Source: an uncultured Alphaproteobacteria bacterium | GTDB lineage: Bacteria; Pseudomonadota; Alphaproteobacteria; Rs-D84 | Length of the DNA: 44,567 nucleotides | Assembly: GCA_905233975.1 (NCBI GenBank) | Contig: CAJOGD010000001.1 | Location: forward strand, 41,696 to 86,262 | Direction of reading: 5' to 3' | Shown: piece after piece, positions 7,594 to 16,290 of the stretch | Layout of the letters: every line of letters begins with the position of its first letter | Numbering within the stretch: position 1 is the first letter of the stretch | The notes under the pieces: generated by a model | What the model was told of the DNA's origin: nothing | Database searches by the model: none | What the model saw: the letters and a program-made list of their open reading frames with translations, nothing else | Translations under genes and position numbers: made by a program

Positions 7594-8550
7594 TTATTTT
7601 CCTAACTGCGACTGTTGGAACGCGGATTGTTGTTGTTTCAATGCCGCTTGAACTTGCTTGTAAAGTGCGCACGCTCTCTTTTTTCTAAAGTCACAATCGT
7701 GCAAATCACAACGCGTATAAAATTTATCATCGCAACCATGATATACCAAATTCTCAGCCCCAACAGATTTACAATGGGCAACATAAAAATCTTTATACAA
7801 TTTCGGCAACAAAGTATCAAACCCCGGCCATTTTGATTCAAAACATGCATAATTAGGACAAACCGAATGTGGCAACCAAGGTTTATTGTACGGATATTTA
7901 GTATTAAACACATCTATATAATACGACTTATCATGTATATTATACGTGATTCGGAACAAATCTTTGCCATTTGACCTGTTTTTAACGCGCAAAAATGTAG
8001 CAATTTGCGGTGCACCTTCATTTTTCTCAATTTCTATTTTGTCGGAATGTTTCAATATATCGCGACAAACCTTATCCAAACCATTCGGCGTATATGGGTC
8101 GGTAATAACATATTTGGGTCCCAGGATTGATCCCGCATCCGCCACCAACGTTTCTATGGACATATTAATTGCCCAGGCTCTTTCGGTTTTCTCAAACAAA
8201 TCGCCCAGCTGATAAAATCTGACATCATGCACCACCACAAAGGTTCCTTCATTTTCAGACGATACACCAAAGCAATTGTAATCGTTCCAAAAAACCTCGT
8301 AATACGGTGTATCACCATAACGCGAAATCAATATGCCCGGTTGGTTCAAGATATAAGAACAACTTTCAACAATTCCATTCAGCGTATTATCAGAATTGCC
8401 AGAATCTTGCGTTGCGGGCTTTGTTTCCGTATTTTTTCCTTTTTTCCGCATTTTCTGCGCTTTTTCCATGGCCGCCCTAATACCAGACAAATACTTTTGC
8501 GCCAGTTGATAGTCGTCTATACCAGCTGCAATCTTGTCGGAAGTCCTCAT
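7594..8550 (-). CDS. Uncharacterised protein (318 aa)
   Basis: I do not recognise this protein. It has no signal peptide or membrane helix. Residues 1-55 are charged and probably disordered or helical (a KKGKNTETKPATQDSG stretch). The middle (about 60-230) is mixed alpha/beta, rich in aromatic residues. The C-terminal part holds many cysteines (three pairs spaced a few residues apart within about 270-295, for example CDLHDCDFRKKRAC), which could bind metal. The tail is Gln-rich (KQQQSAFQQSQLGK). It has its own promoter with a consensus TTGACA, a good AAGGA ribosome site and a shared terminator, so it is a free-standing expressed gene. It may be lineage-restricted. Confidence 0.8.
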   Translation of the reverse strand: MRTSDKIAAGIDDYQLAQKYLSGIRAAMEKAQKMRKKGKNTETKPATQDSGNSDNTLNGIVESCSYILNQPGILISRYGDTPYYEVFWNDYNCFGVSSENEGTFVVVHDVRFYQLGDLFEKTERAWAINMSIETLVADAGSILGPKYVITDPYTPNGLDKVCRDILKHSDKIEIEKNEGAPQIATFLRVKNRSNGKDLFRITYNIHDKSYYIDVFNTKYPYNKPWLPHSVCPNYACFESKWPGFDTLLPKLYKDFYVAHCKSVGAENLVYHGCDDKFYTRCDLHDCDFRKKRACALYKQVQAALKQQQSAFQQSQLGK

Positions 8551-8583
8551 TTCATAATCCTTTTTTAAGTATTCTTTTTGTTA

Positions 8584-8613
8584 ATAATATAAACAAAAAA
8601 CCAAAAATGTCAA
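8584..8613 (-). promoter_or_regulatory. Promoter of the 318-aa orphan gene
   Basis: A consensus TTGACA (minus strand, 8608-8613) is separated by 18 nt from TATTAT (8584-8589), about 33 nt before the start codon. Confidence 0.6.
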
Positions 8614-8642
8614 GTTTTTATAAAAAATTTCATCACAATCTA

Positions 8643-8670
8643 TTGAAAATTCAAAAATATAGTGTAATCT
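8643..8670 (+). promoter_or_regulatory. typA promoter
   Basis: TTGAAA (8643-8648), a 16-nt spacer and TAATCT (8665-8670) lie 32 nt before the typA ATG. Confidence 0.5.
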
Positions 8671-8702
8671 ATGTCCCCATAGGGCAAAAAGGGCTAACAG
8701 AT

Positions 8703-10538
8703 ATGAAAATTCGGAATATTGCAATTATTGCGCACGTTGACCATGGAAAAACGACCTTGGTCGATAATATGTTGAAACAGGCGGGAACTTTCCGCGAAAA
8801 CGAGCACGTCGATGACCGCGTTATGGACAGCGGCGATATCGAACGCGAACGCGGCATTACTATTTCCGCAAAGCCTACATCGGTCTTGTGGCACGATTAC
8901 AAGATAAATATTGTTGATACCCCGGGCCACGCGGACTTTGGTGGCGAAGTCGAACGTATTTTGTCAATGGTTGACGGTGTGGTGTTGCTTGTCGATAGTG
9001 CCGAAGGTCCCCTGCCCCAGACTAAATTCGTTCTGTCCAAGGCCCTGAAACTTGGTCTGCGTCCTATTGTTTGCATTAACAAGGTTGACCGCGGCGACGC
9101 CCGCCCGGACGAAGTTTTATCCGAAACATTTGACCTTTTTGACAAACTGGGCGCCGATGATGCACAACTTGATTTCCCGTACCTTTATGCGGTTGGGCGT
9201 GATGGTTGGGCGGTTCGCGATTTGAACGACGAACACAAAGACCTAACGCCGTTGTTCCAACTGATTGTCGACCATGTGCCGGCGCCGGATTGCAACGGTT
9301 CGCGTTGCCAATTGAACGCACCTTTTACAATGCTGGCCACAACTTTGGAATCGGACCCGTATGTCGGCCGGATACTCACCGGAAAAATCGAATCCGGAAC
9401 TGTGCACGTCGGACAAAGCGTCAAGGCGATAAATATGAATGGCGAATTTATCGAAAACGCCAAAATCACAAAGATTATTGAACACCGCGGCATTGAAAAG
9501 ATTTCCCGCGAAAGCGCATCGGCCGGCGACATTGTCGTCGTTGCCGGGTTCAGCAAGGCGACCGTTGCGGACACGCTGTGCGATCCGTCCGTCACCGAAC
9601 CGATTCCCGCAATGCCGATTGACCCACCGACCCTTACCATGACGTTCTTTGTGAACACGTCGCCACTTGCGGGAAAAAGCGGCAAAAAACTTACGTCGCG
9701 TATGATTGGCGAACGTCTTTTCAAAGAGGCCGAAACGAATATCGCACTGAAAGTGACGCAAAGCGAAAACAAGGAATCTTTTGAAGTTTCCGGTCGTGGC
9801 GAATTGCAACTTGGGATTTTAATTGAAACAATGCGGCGCGAAGGTTTTGAACTTTCGGTGTCGCGGCCGCGCGTTGTTATGCAAACGGGCGAAAACGGCG
9901 AAATGTTGGAACCTATTGAAGAAGTTGTAGTTGATGTCGATGATGAATTCAGTGGCGTTGTTATTGAAAAAATGACAAAGCGCAAGGCGACGATTACCGA
10001 AATGAAGGCGTCCGGCGGTGGCAAAACACGTATCGTGTTTTCTGCGCCGTCACGCGGACTTATCGGATACCTTTCGGAATTTAGGACCGATACGCGCGGC
10101 ACCGGTATCATGAATCGCGTGTTTGATAAATATGGTCCATATCGCGGTCCAATCGTCCAATATCGTCCGGGCGTTTTGGTTTCCATGGAAAACGGTGTGA
10201 CGGCAACGTATGCCCTGCACAACCTTGAACCGCGCGGCGTTTTGTTTGTTGGCCCACAAACCGAAGTTTATTCCGGTATGATTATCGGCGAACACAGCAA
10301 AGAAAACGATTTGGAAGTCAACCCGATAAAGGGCAAAGAACTTACCAATGTGCGCAGTGTGACGGCCGATGAAAAATTGTTCCTTGCGCCACCGCGTAAA
10401 ATGTCACTGGAAGAAGCGTTGTCGTATATCCAAGATGACGAGTTGGTAGAAGTGACACCGGCGACAATCCGCCTGCGCAAAAAAGAATTGGACAGCGGCA
10501 AACGTAAAAAACTTGCCCGCGGGAAAGAAGAAATTTAA
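8703..10538 (+). CDS. typA: Ribosome-associated GTPase TypA/BipA
   Basis: TypA is a translational GTPase related to EF-G that acts in ribosome assembly and stress adaptation. The 611-residue protein has the G1 motif AHVDHGKT near residue 10, the switch region with ERGITI, G3 DTPGHADFGGEVERIL, G4 NKVD, and the TypA-specific C-terminal domain (for example GRGELQLGILIETMRREGFE and SRGLIGYLSEFRTDTRGTG). The start at 8703 matches the family beginning MKIRNIAIIAHVDHGKT; an upstream in-frame start would add 32 unrelated residues and lie before the promoter. It marks the left border of the polysaccharide island. Confidence 0.96.
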   Translation: MKIRNIAIIAHVDHGKTTLVDNMLKQAGTFRENEHVDDRVMDSGDIERERGITISAKPTSVLWHDYKINIVDTPGHADFGGEVERILSMVDGVVLLVDSAEGPLPQTKFVLSKALKLGLRPIVCINKVDRGDARPDEVLSETFDLFDKLGADDAQLDFPYLYAVGRDGWAVRDLNDEHKDLTPLFQLIVDHVPAPDCNGSRCQLNAPFTMLATTLESDPYVGRILTGKIESGTVHVGQSVKAINMNGEFIENAKITKIIEHRGIEKISRESASAGDIVVVAGFSKATVADTLCDPSVTEPIPAMPIDPPTLTMTFFVNTSPLAGKSGKKLTSRMIGERLFKEAETNIALKVTQSENKESFEVSGRGELQLGILIETMRREGFELSVSRPRVVMQTGENGEMLEPIEEVVVDVDDEFSGVVIEKMTKRKATITEMKASGGGKTRIVFSAPSRGLIGYLSEFRTDTRGTGIMNRVFDKYGPYRGPIVQYRPGVLVSMENGVTATYALHNLEPRGVLFVGPQTEVYSGMIIGEHSKENDLEVNPIKGKELTNVRSVTADEKLFLAPPRKMSLEEALSYIQDDELVEVTPATIRLRKKELDSGKRKKLARGKEEI

Positions 10539-10541
10539 CAC

Positions 10542-10572
10542 AATCGCCCAAACGGGCGATTTTCTGTTTTTT
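10542..10572 (+). terminator. typA terminator
   Basis: An 8-bp stem (10542-10549 with 10554-10561), AAAC loop and a T-rich tract to 10572 follow the typA stop by 3 nt. Confidence 0.85.
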
Positions 10573-10574
10573 AC

Positions 10575-10604
10575 TTGACGGATTTAGGACATAATTCACA
10601 TAAT
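10575..10604 (+). promoter_or_regulatory. Promoter of the plus-strand glycan block
   Basis: TTGACG (10575-10580), 18 nt and CATAAT (10599-10604) precede the first glycosyltransferase by 20 nt. Confidence 0.45.
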
Positions 10605-10623
10605 AAATCAAAAGGAATTTATT

Positions 10624-11421
10624 ATGAAGCGTCCCATCGTATCTGTTGTAATCCCATGCTATAACACACAGGAATATCTGGCCGAAACACTGGACAGCGC
10701 CATCGCCCAAACACTTTCGGACATCGAAATAATATGTGTCGATGACGGCAGTACTGATGACACGCCGAAAATATTAAAACAATATGCCGCCAATGATAAA
10801 CGAATCAAAGTAATTACCCAGAAAAATTCTGGCGTGGTCACCGCACGCAATGTTGCAATCGCCGCCGCCAGGGGCGAATACATATACACGTTGGACAGTG
10901 ATGATATTATCACACCTGATTGTCTTGAAAAATTATATGCGGCCATGACGGCGGGCAAAGGCGATGTTATAACAAGTCGCGTCATTATGTTTTCTGACAA
11001 TACACGTGGTGAATTTATCCTGCCGAAACCAACAAAATCTAATATGGTGATAAATAATTGCCTTGTGAATGCCGCGCTGTTTCGCAAAAAAGATTTTGAA
11101 GAAACCGGTGGATTTGACCCGGCGTTTAATGATGGAATCGAAGATTATGATTTGTGGATGAATTTTATGTTTAAACACAATAAAAAGATTTATCGCGTTC
11201 CGGAAATTTTGTTCTATTACCGGTCAAAACCTAAAAGCGCATCGCGTAATTCCCAAGGCGCATCAAAATATCATCTGTTGCGGAAATATATGAAGAAAAA
11301 ATATCCGGAAATGCGAAAATATTTTGTCATCAAATGGATAAAGAAAATCGCACGTATGATAGTCAGAATAGATGGCAAAAACGTAAAGATATTTAGAATA
11401 TCAATACGTAAACAGAAATAA
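10624..11421 (+). CDS. Glycosyltransferase family 2
   Basis: This is a 265-residue GT-A fold enzyme that transfers a sugar from a nucleotide donor. The nucleotide-binding start IVSVVIPCYNTQEYL, VDDGSTDDTP (about 34-43) and the metal-binding DSDD at about 95-98 are clear. A second acidic motif, GIEDYDLWMNF, lies near 170, where GT2 enzymes place the catalytic base. The tail is strongly basic, suggesting membrane association. Donor and acceptor are unknown. A GGAA ribosome site precedes the ATG, and the gene is the first of five in the island's plus-strand block. Confidence 0.9.
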   Translation: MKRPIVSVVIPCYNTQEYLAETLDSAIAQTLSDIEIICVDDGSTDDTPKILKQYAANDKRIKVITQKNSGVVTARNVAIAAARGEYIYTLDSDDIITPDCLEKLYAAMTAGKGDVITSRVIMFSDNTRGEFILPKPTKSNMVINNCLVNAALFRKKDFEETGGFDPAFNDGIEDYDLWMNFMFKHNKKIYRVPEILFYYRSKPKSASRNSQGASKYHLLRKYMKKKYPEMRKYFVIKWIKKIARMIVRIDGKNVKIFRISIRKQK

Positions 11422-11431
11422 CTTTAATCTC

Positions 11432-11460
11432 TTGCCTATTGTACCGATTTTGATTAGAAT
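11432..11460 (+). promoter_or_regulatory. Possible internal promoter before the RgpF-like gene
   Basis: TTGCCT (11432-11437), 17 nt and TAGAAT (11455-11460) lie 18 nt before the start codon at 11479. Confidence 0.4.
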
Positions 11461-11478
11461 TCATATCGTATAAAGAAC

Positions 11479-12333
11479 ATGCGTAAAAAGAAACGACTAT
11501 TTTTAATGGCGGGATACGATCGTGACGGAATTGTTGACGATACGTTAATCTATTATGCGCGTCATTTGGCCCGGTTCGGCGACGTTGTATTGGTTATGGA
11601 TTCGGATTGTCCCGAAAGTGAAATAAAAAAAATAAAACCTTTTTGCGTTTATGTATCTGCGGTGCGGCATTGTGAATATGACTTTGGTTCGTACAAGCGT
11701 GCATATATTTGGGCGGTCGAAAATCTTGGGCTGGGAAATTACGAATTCGTTTATATGGTAAACGATTCTATGTATGGGCCTTTCTTTGATATGAAACCGT
11801 ATTTTGAAAAAATGGAATCAAAAAGTGAATGTGGTGCATTCGGAATGGTTGATAAAACCATGGGGCGCGCACCGCATATTCAATCTTGGTTTATCGGAAT
11901 GCGGCCGGTTGTATTTATGTCGGATTGGTTCGATAAATTTATACGGTCCGTATGTCACCAGGAATCTAAAAATCGTGTTGCGATTATGTATGAAACTGGA
12001 TTCACGCAATTATTAAAAAAACAAAATATAAAATATTTCTGTCTGTTCCACGTGTTAAATCGCGGTGTATACAAAAGGGTTAAATCACTATACAAACGCC
12101 GTATGCCATTCATGAAAAAGGTCGCTTTTCTTGCGCTCGAAGGCGCATTGGGATATCAGATACGATATATTTTAAATCATATTCCCCACGATTTATCCGC
12201 GGCAATCGTTTGCAACGCAAAACGCGTCTATGGCGCGGAATACACCGATGCGGTCCTGTGCAATGGCATTTGGACAAGTTTAATAACAAAATTTAAACAC
12301 ATGGTAAAACGAATAATTTCTGGGACGATATAA
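11479..12333 (+). CDS. Rhamnan synthesis F (RgpF)-like protein
   Basis: The 284-residue protein matches the RgpF family (PF05045) found in rhamnose-containing polysaccharide clusters. Diagnostic stretches are an N-terminal AGYDRDGIVDD, DFGSYKRAY near 73, the motif EFVYMVNDSMYGP near 95, and AFGMVDKTMG with SWFIGMRP near 130-150. RgpF proteins are thought to be glycosyltransferases that build the glycan backbone or side chains; the sugar here is not known to be rhamnose. No clear ribosome site precedes the ATG. The stop overlaps the next start by one base (TAATG), indicating coupling. Confidence 0.8.
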   Translation: MRKKKRLFLMAGYDRDGIVDDTLIYYARHLARFGDVVLVMDSDCPESEIKKIKPFCVYVSAVRHCEYDFGSYKRAYIWAVENLGLGNYEFVYMVNDSMYGPFFDMKPYFEKMESKSECGAFGMVDKTMGRAPHIQSWFIGMRPVVFMSDWFDKFIRSVCHQESKNRVAIMYETGFTQLLKKQNIKYFCLFHVLNRGVYKRVKSLYKRRMPFMKKVAFLALEGALGYQIRYILNHIPHDLSAAIVCNAKRVYGAEYTDAVLCNGIWTSLITKFKHMVKRIISGTI

Positions 12334-13166
12334 TGAAAAGCAAAAAAATCGCCGCCATTACAATGGCACGCAACGATGAATTTTTTCTACGCCGGTGGGT
12401 GGCATATTACGGCCACGAATTGGGCAACGAAAACCTTTATATCATTCTTGACGGCACCGACCAAGACGAACCACAAAATGCCGATGGCGCAAACATCATA
12501 AAGTTGCCACATACCGAAATGTCACGCGCCGCGGGCGACAAATATAGAATCGGAAAAATTTCTGAACTGGCCAACGAATTATTCAAAACTTATGACATTG
12601 TCATCGGTTGCGACAGCGATGAATTCTTGGTTGTTGACCCGGCGACCAAAAAATCTTTGCGTGAATATTTATCTGAATCAAAAATCAAAACAACTGTTTC
12701 CGGCCTGGGGCTGGACATCGGACAAAACATGCGCACCGAAACCGTATTGGACGGGAACAAATCTATGCTGGAACAACGCGGATACGCCCTGCTATCGACC
12801 AGATACACGAAACCGGTTGTCATAAACAAACCCGTTCATTGGGGCAGCGGATTCCACAGCGTCAAAGGTCATAATTTTCACATTGATAAAAATTTATATT
12901 TATTTCACTTTGGCGCCGTTGATATGAAAATGTTGCAAGACAAGGCAAAAAAACGCGGACCTGATTGGGAAAATCATTTGCGCCGTCGTGGAAACGGAAC
13001 GATAAATGCGGCCACAAATAAAACGGCGCATGGCGAACAACATATAAAAATCGCCCGCATGTTGCAACGCATATTCCGCCCAATCTATGCCTTGGACAAG
13101 CCCGGCATGCTCGGCATAAAATGGGTGGTTAAAATTCCAGGACGGTTTAAAAAAGCGGGGATATAG
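12333..13166 (+). CDS. Glycosyltransferase, GT2-like (DxDEF type)
   Basis: The 277-residue protein starts with KIAAITMARNDEFFLRRWVA, typical of the Glyco_tranf_2_4 group (PF13704), in which enzymes act on polysaccharide or glycoprotein acceptors. The metal-binding GCDSDEFLVV lies near 90. A short motif with His and Trp (VHWGSGFHSVKGH, about 170) and LFHFGAVD near 190 are also typical. The tail is basic. Its start overlaps the preceding stop by one base and its stop is 2 nt before the next gene, so it lies firmly in the operon. The sugar is unknown. Confidence 0.78.
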   Translation: MKSKKIAAITMARNDEFFLRRWVAYYGHELGNENLYIILDGTDQDEPQNADGANIIKLPHTEMSRAAGDKYRIGKISELANELFKTYDIVIGCDSDEFLVVDPATKKSLREYLSESKIKTTVSGLGLDIGQNMRTETVLDGNKSMLEQRGYALLSTRYTKPVVINKPVHWGSGFHSVKGHNFHIDKNLYLFHFGAVDMKMLQDKAKKRGPDWENHLRRRGNGTINAATNKTAHGEQHIKIARMLQRIFRPIYALDKPGMLGIKWVVKIPGRFKKAGI

Positions 13167-13168
13167 CC

Positions 13169-14263
13169 ATGCCAAAAATATCTGTAATTATTCCGATATA
13201 TAATGTGGAACAGTATTTAGATAAATGTATCCAATCTGTACTGAACCAAACACTAACAGATATTGAAATTATCTGTGTTGATGATTGCAGTACGGACAAC
13301 AGTTATAAAATCGCACATCAATACGCAGCCCAAGATAACCGAATAAAACTTTTGCGCACACCGAAAAATTCTGGTCAATCGGTGGCACGCAACCTGGGTA
13401 TGCACACCGCAAGTGCAGATTACTTTATGTTTTGTGACAGTGACGATTGGTACGAACCAACAATGTGCCAAGATATGCTTAGTTTAATCATTAAAAACAA
13501 GGCAGACCTTGGCATATGCAGTGTAAATGTCATTTATGAAGCAAATACAAATCTGAACACAACTGATAAAAAATTGCAACTACTGGACGGTTGTTTCAAT
13601 AAAGACGACCAGGAAATAAGAAATGCCGCGGTTGGTGCGCCAATGCGCATCGTCAAAAAATCTATTATCAAAAAACACTGTATCGATTTTCCAGAAGGTT
13701 TAAAATATGAAGATAGTTATTTTAGCAATGTTTATAACCTTTATGTAAAAAAAATCGCAACAACGTCTAAAAAATTATACAATTATCGCCGGCGCGCCGG
13801 TTCTACCATGAACATTACTTTTACCAAGACATCAAAAACGACATTGGACCATGCATACATCGCCATACGATATTTTGACTATCTGGTGAAAAATAATTTT
13901 TATAATGATGAATATTTTAACTTTTGGACGGGTTTCTTTGTATCGTGCGCACAAAACGCACTTATGTTCACCAAGATACCACAATATTCAAAGCAACTTG
14001 ATAAATTACTAATCGATTTCATCAAAAAAAATTATAAATTTGGCACAACCGATTCGCACACTGATTACATAATGTCTTTGATACTTAGTGGGAAATTCGT
14101 GCGATATAACAAATATGCCTTTGGTCTTGTACAAACATACCACGAAAAAAACAAAAACGAATGGTGCATTTGGAAAATATGTGCTTTTAAAATTAAATAT
14201 ACAAATTCGCAAATAAAGTATTACCTGTTCGGTATTTGCGTCTATAAAAAGGATAAAAAATGA
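13169..14263 (+). CDS. Glycosyltransferase family 2
   Basis: A 364-residue GT2 enzyme with ISVIIPIYNVEQYL at the N-terminus, VDDCSTDNS near 36-44 and DSDDWYEP near 92. The region from about 120 onward resembles EpsJ/CpsI-type transferases of capsule clusters, with LKYEDSYF near 183 as the second acidic motif. The C-terminal 100 residues are rich in Lys, Tyr and Phe. The gene overlaps the next one by 4 nt (ATGA). Specificity cannot be told from sequence. Confidence 0.9.
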   Translation: MPKISVIIPIYNVEQYLDKCIQSVLNQTLTDIEIICVDDCSTDNSYKIAHQYAAQDNRIKLLRTPKNSGQSVARNLGMHTASADYFMFCDSDDWYEPTMCQDMLSLIIKNKADLGICSVNVIYEANTNLNTTDKKLQLLDGCFNKDDQEIRNAAVGAPMRIVKKSIIKKHCIDFPEGLKYEDSYFSNVYNLYVKKIATTSKKLYNYRRRAGSTMNITFTKTSKTTLDHAYIAIRYFDYLVKNNFYNDEYFNFWTGFFVSCAQNALMFTKIPQYSKQLDKLLIDFIKKNYKFGTTDSHTDYIMSLILSGKFVRYNKYAFGLVQTYHEKNKNEWCIWKICAFKIKYTNSQIKYYLFGICVYKKDKK

Positions 14264-15252
14264 AAATAGACGTTGTTTATTTATGGGTTGATGGGGCCGA
14301 CGAAAAATGGCGCGCCGAAAAAGATAAATGGTACGAAAAAATCACCGGCAAAGTGCGCATGGGACGCGATTCTGTGGCCACCGAACGTTTTCGCAACAAT
14401 GATGAATTAATGTATTCACTGCGCAGTATTGCTGAATGCGCGCCATGGGTTAACCATATCTATATTGTCACAGGATTCGACCAAGTTCCGAAATGGTTGA
14501 ATACCAAAAACAAAAAAATTACTGTCGTCCAAGACAGGGACATTATGCCCAAAGATGCCTTGCCAACATTTAATTCTGTGGCCATCGAAATGTGCATATC
14601 CAACATTCCAAACCTTAGTGAGCATTTTTTGCTTATGAACGACGATATGTTTTTTAACAAAAAATTATCCACATCTTACTTTTATGATACCAAAGGTCGC
14701 GCAAAATATCGGTACGCTTCATCACACAAACTCACAAAAAGCGAATTAGAAAATGCTACGGCCTATACACAAACGATATTCGCCGCACAAGACGCAATTT
14801 CAAAATTATTTAATCGCAACTTTTTTAAATACACCCCAAGTCATGGCATTGACCCATATATAAAATCATCAATAAAACAATGTCTGAACGAACCGACACT
14901 GCGCGAAAAAATTCAGACACAAATTCGCAACAAATTTCGTACTTGCGACGAATTTCAACGCATGATATTTAACCTTTACGATTTGGCGACCGGACGTGCC
15001 GTATTTAAACATGCGCGCGCACGTAAATATACACGACATAAAATTTTGAATTTTATTTACAACACATTACACTTCATCGGTATTCACAATTCCAACGTGG
15101 TATGTCCGAATGTTATTGTGGGTGCTGACGCCATATCCCGGGCGCCAATATTCTGTATCAACGATGCGCCAACTAACACCCCCGAAATATTGGAAAAAAA
15201 TCGTGAATTTTTGGAACAACGTTTTCCAAATAAATCCGAATTCGAAAAGTAA
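14260..15252 (+). CDS. Stealth-family sugar-phosphotransferase
   Basis: Stealth proteins transfer hexose-1-phosphate to build phosphodiester-linked capsules; the family includes the catalytic part of eukaryotic GlcNAc-1-phosphotransferase. The 330-residue protein shows CR1 (DVVYLWVDGADEKW, residues 4-17), CR2 (FRNNDELMYSLRS, then APWVNHIYIVTG and QVPKWLN), the segment LSEHFLLMNDDMFF with the catalytic acidic pair, and CR3-like PSHGIDPYIKSS. CR4 is represented at best by the C-terminal FCINDAP. It is a close paralogue of the gene at 38257. It ends the plus-strand block, and its stop abuts a shared terminator. Confidence 0.88.
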   Translation: MKIDVVYLWVDGADEKWRAEKDKWYEKITGKVRMGRDSVATERFRNNDELMYSLRSIAECAPWVNHIYIVTGFDQVPKWLNTKNKKITVVQDRDIMPKDALPTFNSVAIEMCISNIPNLSEHFLLMNDDMFFNKKLSTSYFYDTKGRAKYRYASSHKLTKSELENATAYTQTIFAAQDAISKLFNRNFFKYTPSHGIDPYIKSSIKQCLNEPTLREKIQTQIRNKFRTCDEFQRMIFNLYDLATGRAVFKHARARKYTRHKILNFIYNTLHFIGIHNSNVVCPNVIVGADAISRAPIFCINDAPTNTPEILEKNREFLEQRFPNKSEFEK

Positions 15253-15277
15253 AAAATGCGGTTTAACACCGCATTTT
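15253..15277. terminator. Bidirectional terminator between convergent glycan blocks
   Basis: A perfect 10-bp stem (15253-15262 with 15268-15277) and 5-nt loop separates the Stealth gene from the minus-strand transferase. The left arm starts in an A run and the right arm ends in TTTT, so it can act in both directions. The minus-strand stop codon lies in the stem. Confidence 0.8.
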
Positions 15278-16289
15278 ATTTTCCAATAAATGCATATATT
15301 TTTTCACGCAACGCGTACCATTCGTTCGGCACATTATCAAACATTCCTGTTTTCTTCAGTTTTTTAAAACCATCACGCGCAAGTTTGAATTCCGCGTCCG
15401 TTTTTAAATACTTTGTCTTGTCAAATGCACGCGCAATGAAAAACCACAAGAAATTTTCCGTCCACATTTTCATTTGATAATCATTCGCATTTTGTTTGTA
15501 TTTTTCATAAATGTCCGCCAATCCAATAAACAACGACTGCATTATTTGAATTTGTTTTGCCGACAACACAATACCCTTGAAATTCGGTCTATAAAAATAT
15601 AGTGGCAAATTCGCAATAACCGTTCGCGGATTTTTTAATAACACCTCACTCCACCATGGAAAATCTTCAAACAAAATACCATCTATGAATTTTATATCTT
15701 TGATTAAATCGCGCCGATATAAATTCTTCCAAACCTGACAATGTTTAATCAGCCAACGCCGATTCTTATTAAACGCATTATGCGTTGATTCTGTGGCATA
15801 TTCAAAAACGTTATCGGTCGTCACAGTTTTTATTTTCGATAAATCATATTTTTTCCTGATTGCACGCGGTTCCACCGCATCAACATTCAACCCCAACAAA
15901 TGCCGAATCATCAGGTGTGGCCTATATGCCCTATCATAGGTATAGGCGACCATATCGGCATTATCGCGCAATGCCAGGCCAAGTGTAATTTCCATTGTTT
16001 GCGGATGAATAAAATCATCACCGTCCAAACACATTATATATTCACCCGTCGCATGTTCCAACGCCAGATTCCGCGCCCCCGAAGGCCCGTCATGTTTACC
16101 ACGCAAAACAACAAACCGATTATCGCGCGCGGCATATTTGGCCGCAATTTCGCCGGTTTTATCATCACACCCATCATCAACACAAATCGCCTGCCAATCA
16201 GTCATAGTTTGATTTTGAACACTATCCAAACAACGTCGCACATATTTTTCGACATTGTACATAGGTATAATAATTGATATTTTTGGCAT
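15276..16289 (-). CDS. Glycosyltransferase family 2, tandem copy A
   Basis: A 337-residue GT2 enzyme with ISIIIPMYNVEKYV, VDDGCDDKTG near 36-45 and DGDDFIHP near 92. From about residue 160 it is nearly identical in pattern to the next gene upstream (16291-17307), including NAFNKNRRWL, KHCQVWKNLYRRDLI and GILFEDFPWWSEV, so the two come from a tandem duplication. The N-terminal donor halves differ more: this copy has HDGPSGARN and a DGDD motif where copy B has NGGLSDARN and DSDD. That suggests a shared acceptor but possibly different donors (inference). It begins 1 nt after copy B ends. Confidence 0.9.
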   Translation of the reverse strand: MPKISIIIPMYNVEKYVRRCLDSVQNQTMTDWQAICVDDGCDDKTGEIAAKYAARDNRFVVLRGKHDGPSGARNLALEHATGEYIMCLDGDDFIHPQTMEITLGLALRDNADMVAYTYDRAYRPHLMIRHLLGLNVDAVEPRAIRKKYDLSKIKTVTTDNVFEYATESTHNAFNKNRRWLIKHCQVWKNLYRRDLIKDIKFIDGILFEDFPWWSEVLLKNPRTVIANLPLYFYRPNFKGIVLSAKQIQIMQSLFIGLADIYEKYKQNANDYQMKMWTENFLWFFIARAFDKTKYLKTDAEFKLARDGFKKLKKTGMFDNVPNEWYALREKIYAFIGK

Positions 16290-16290
16290 T

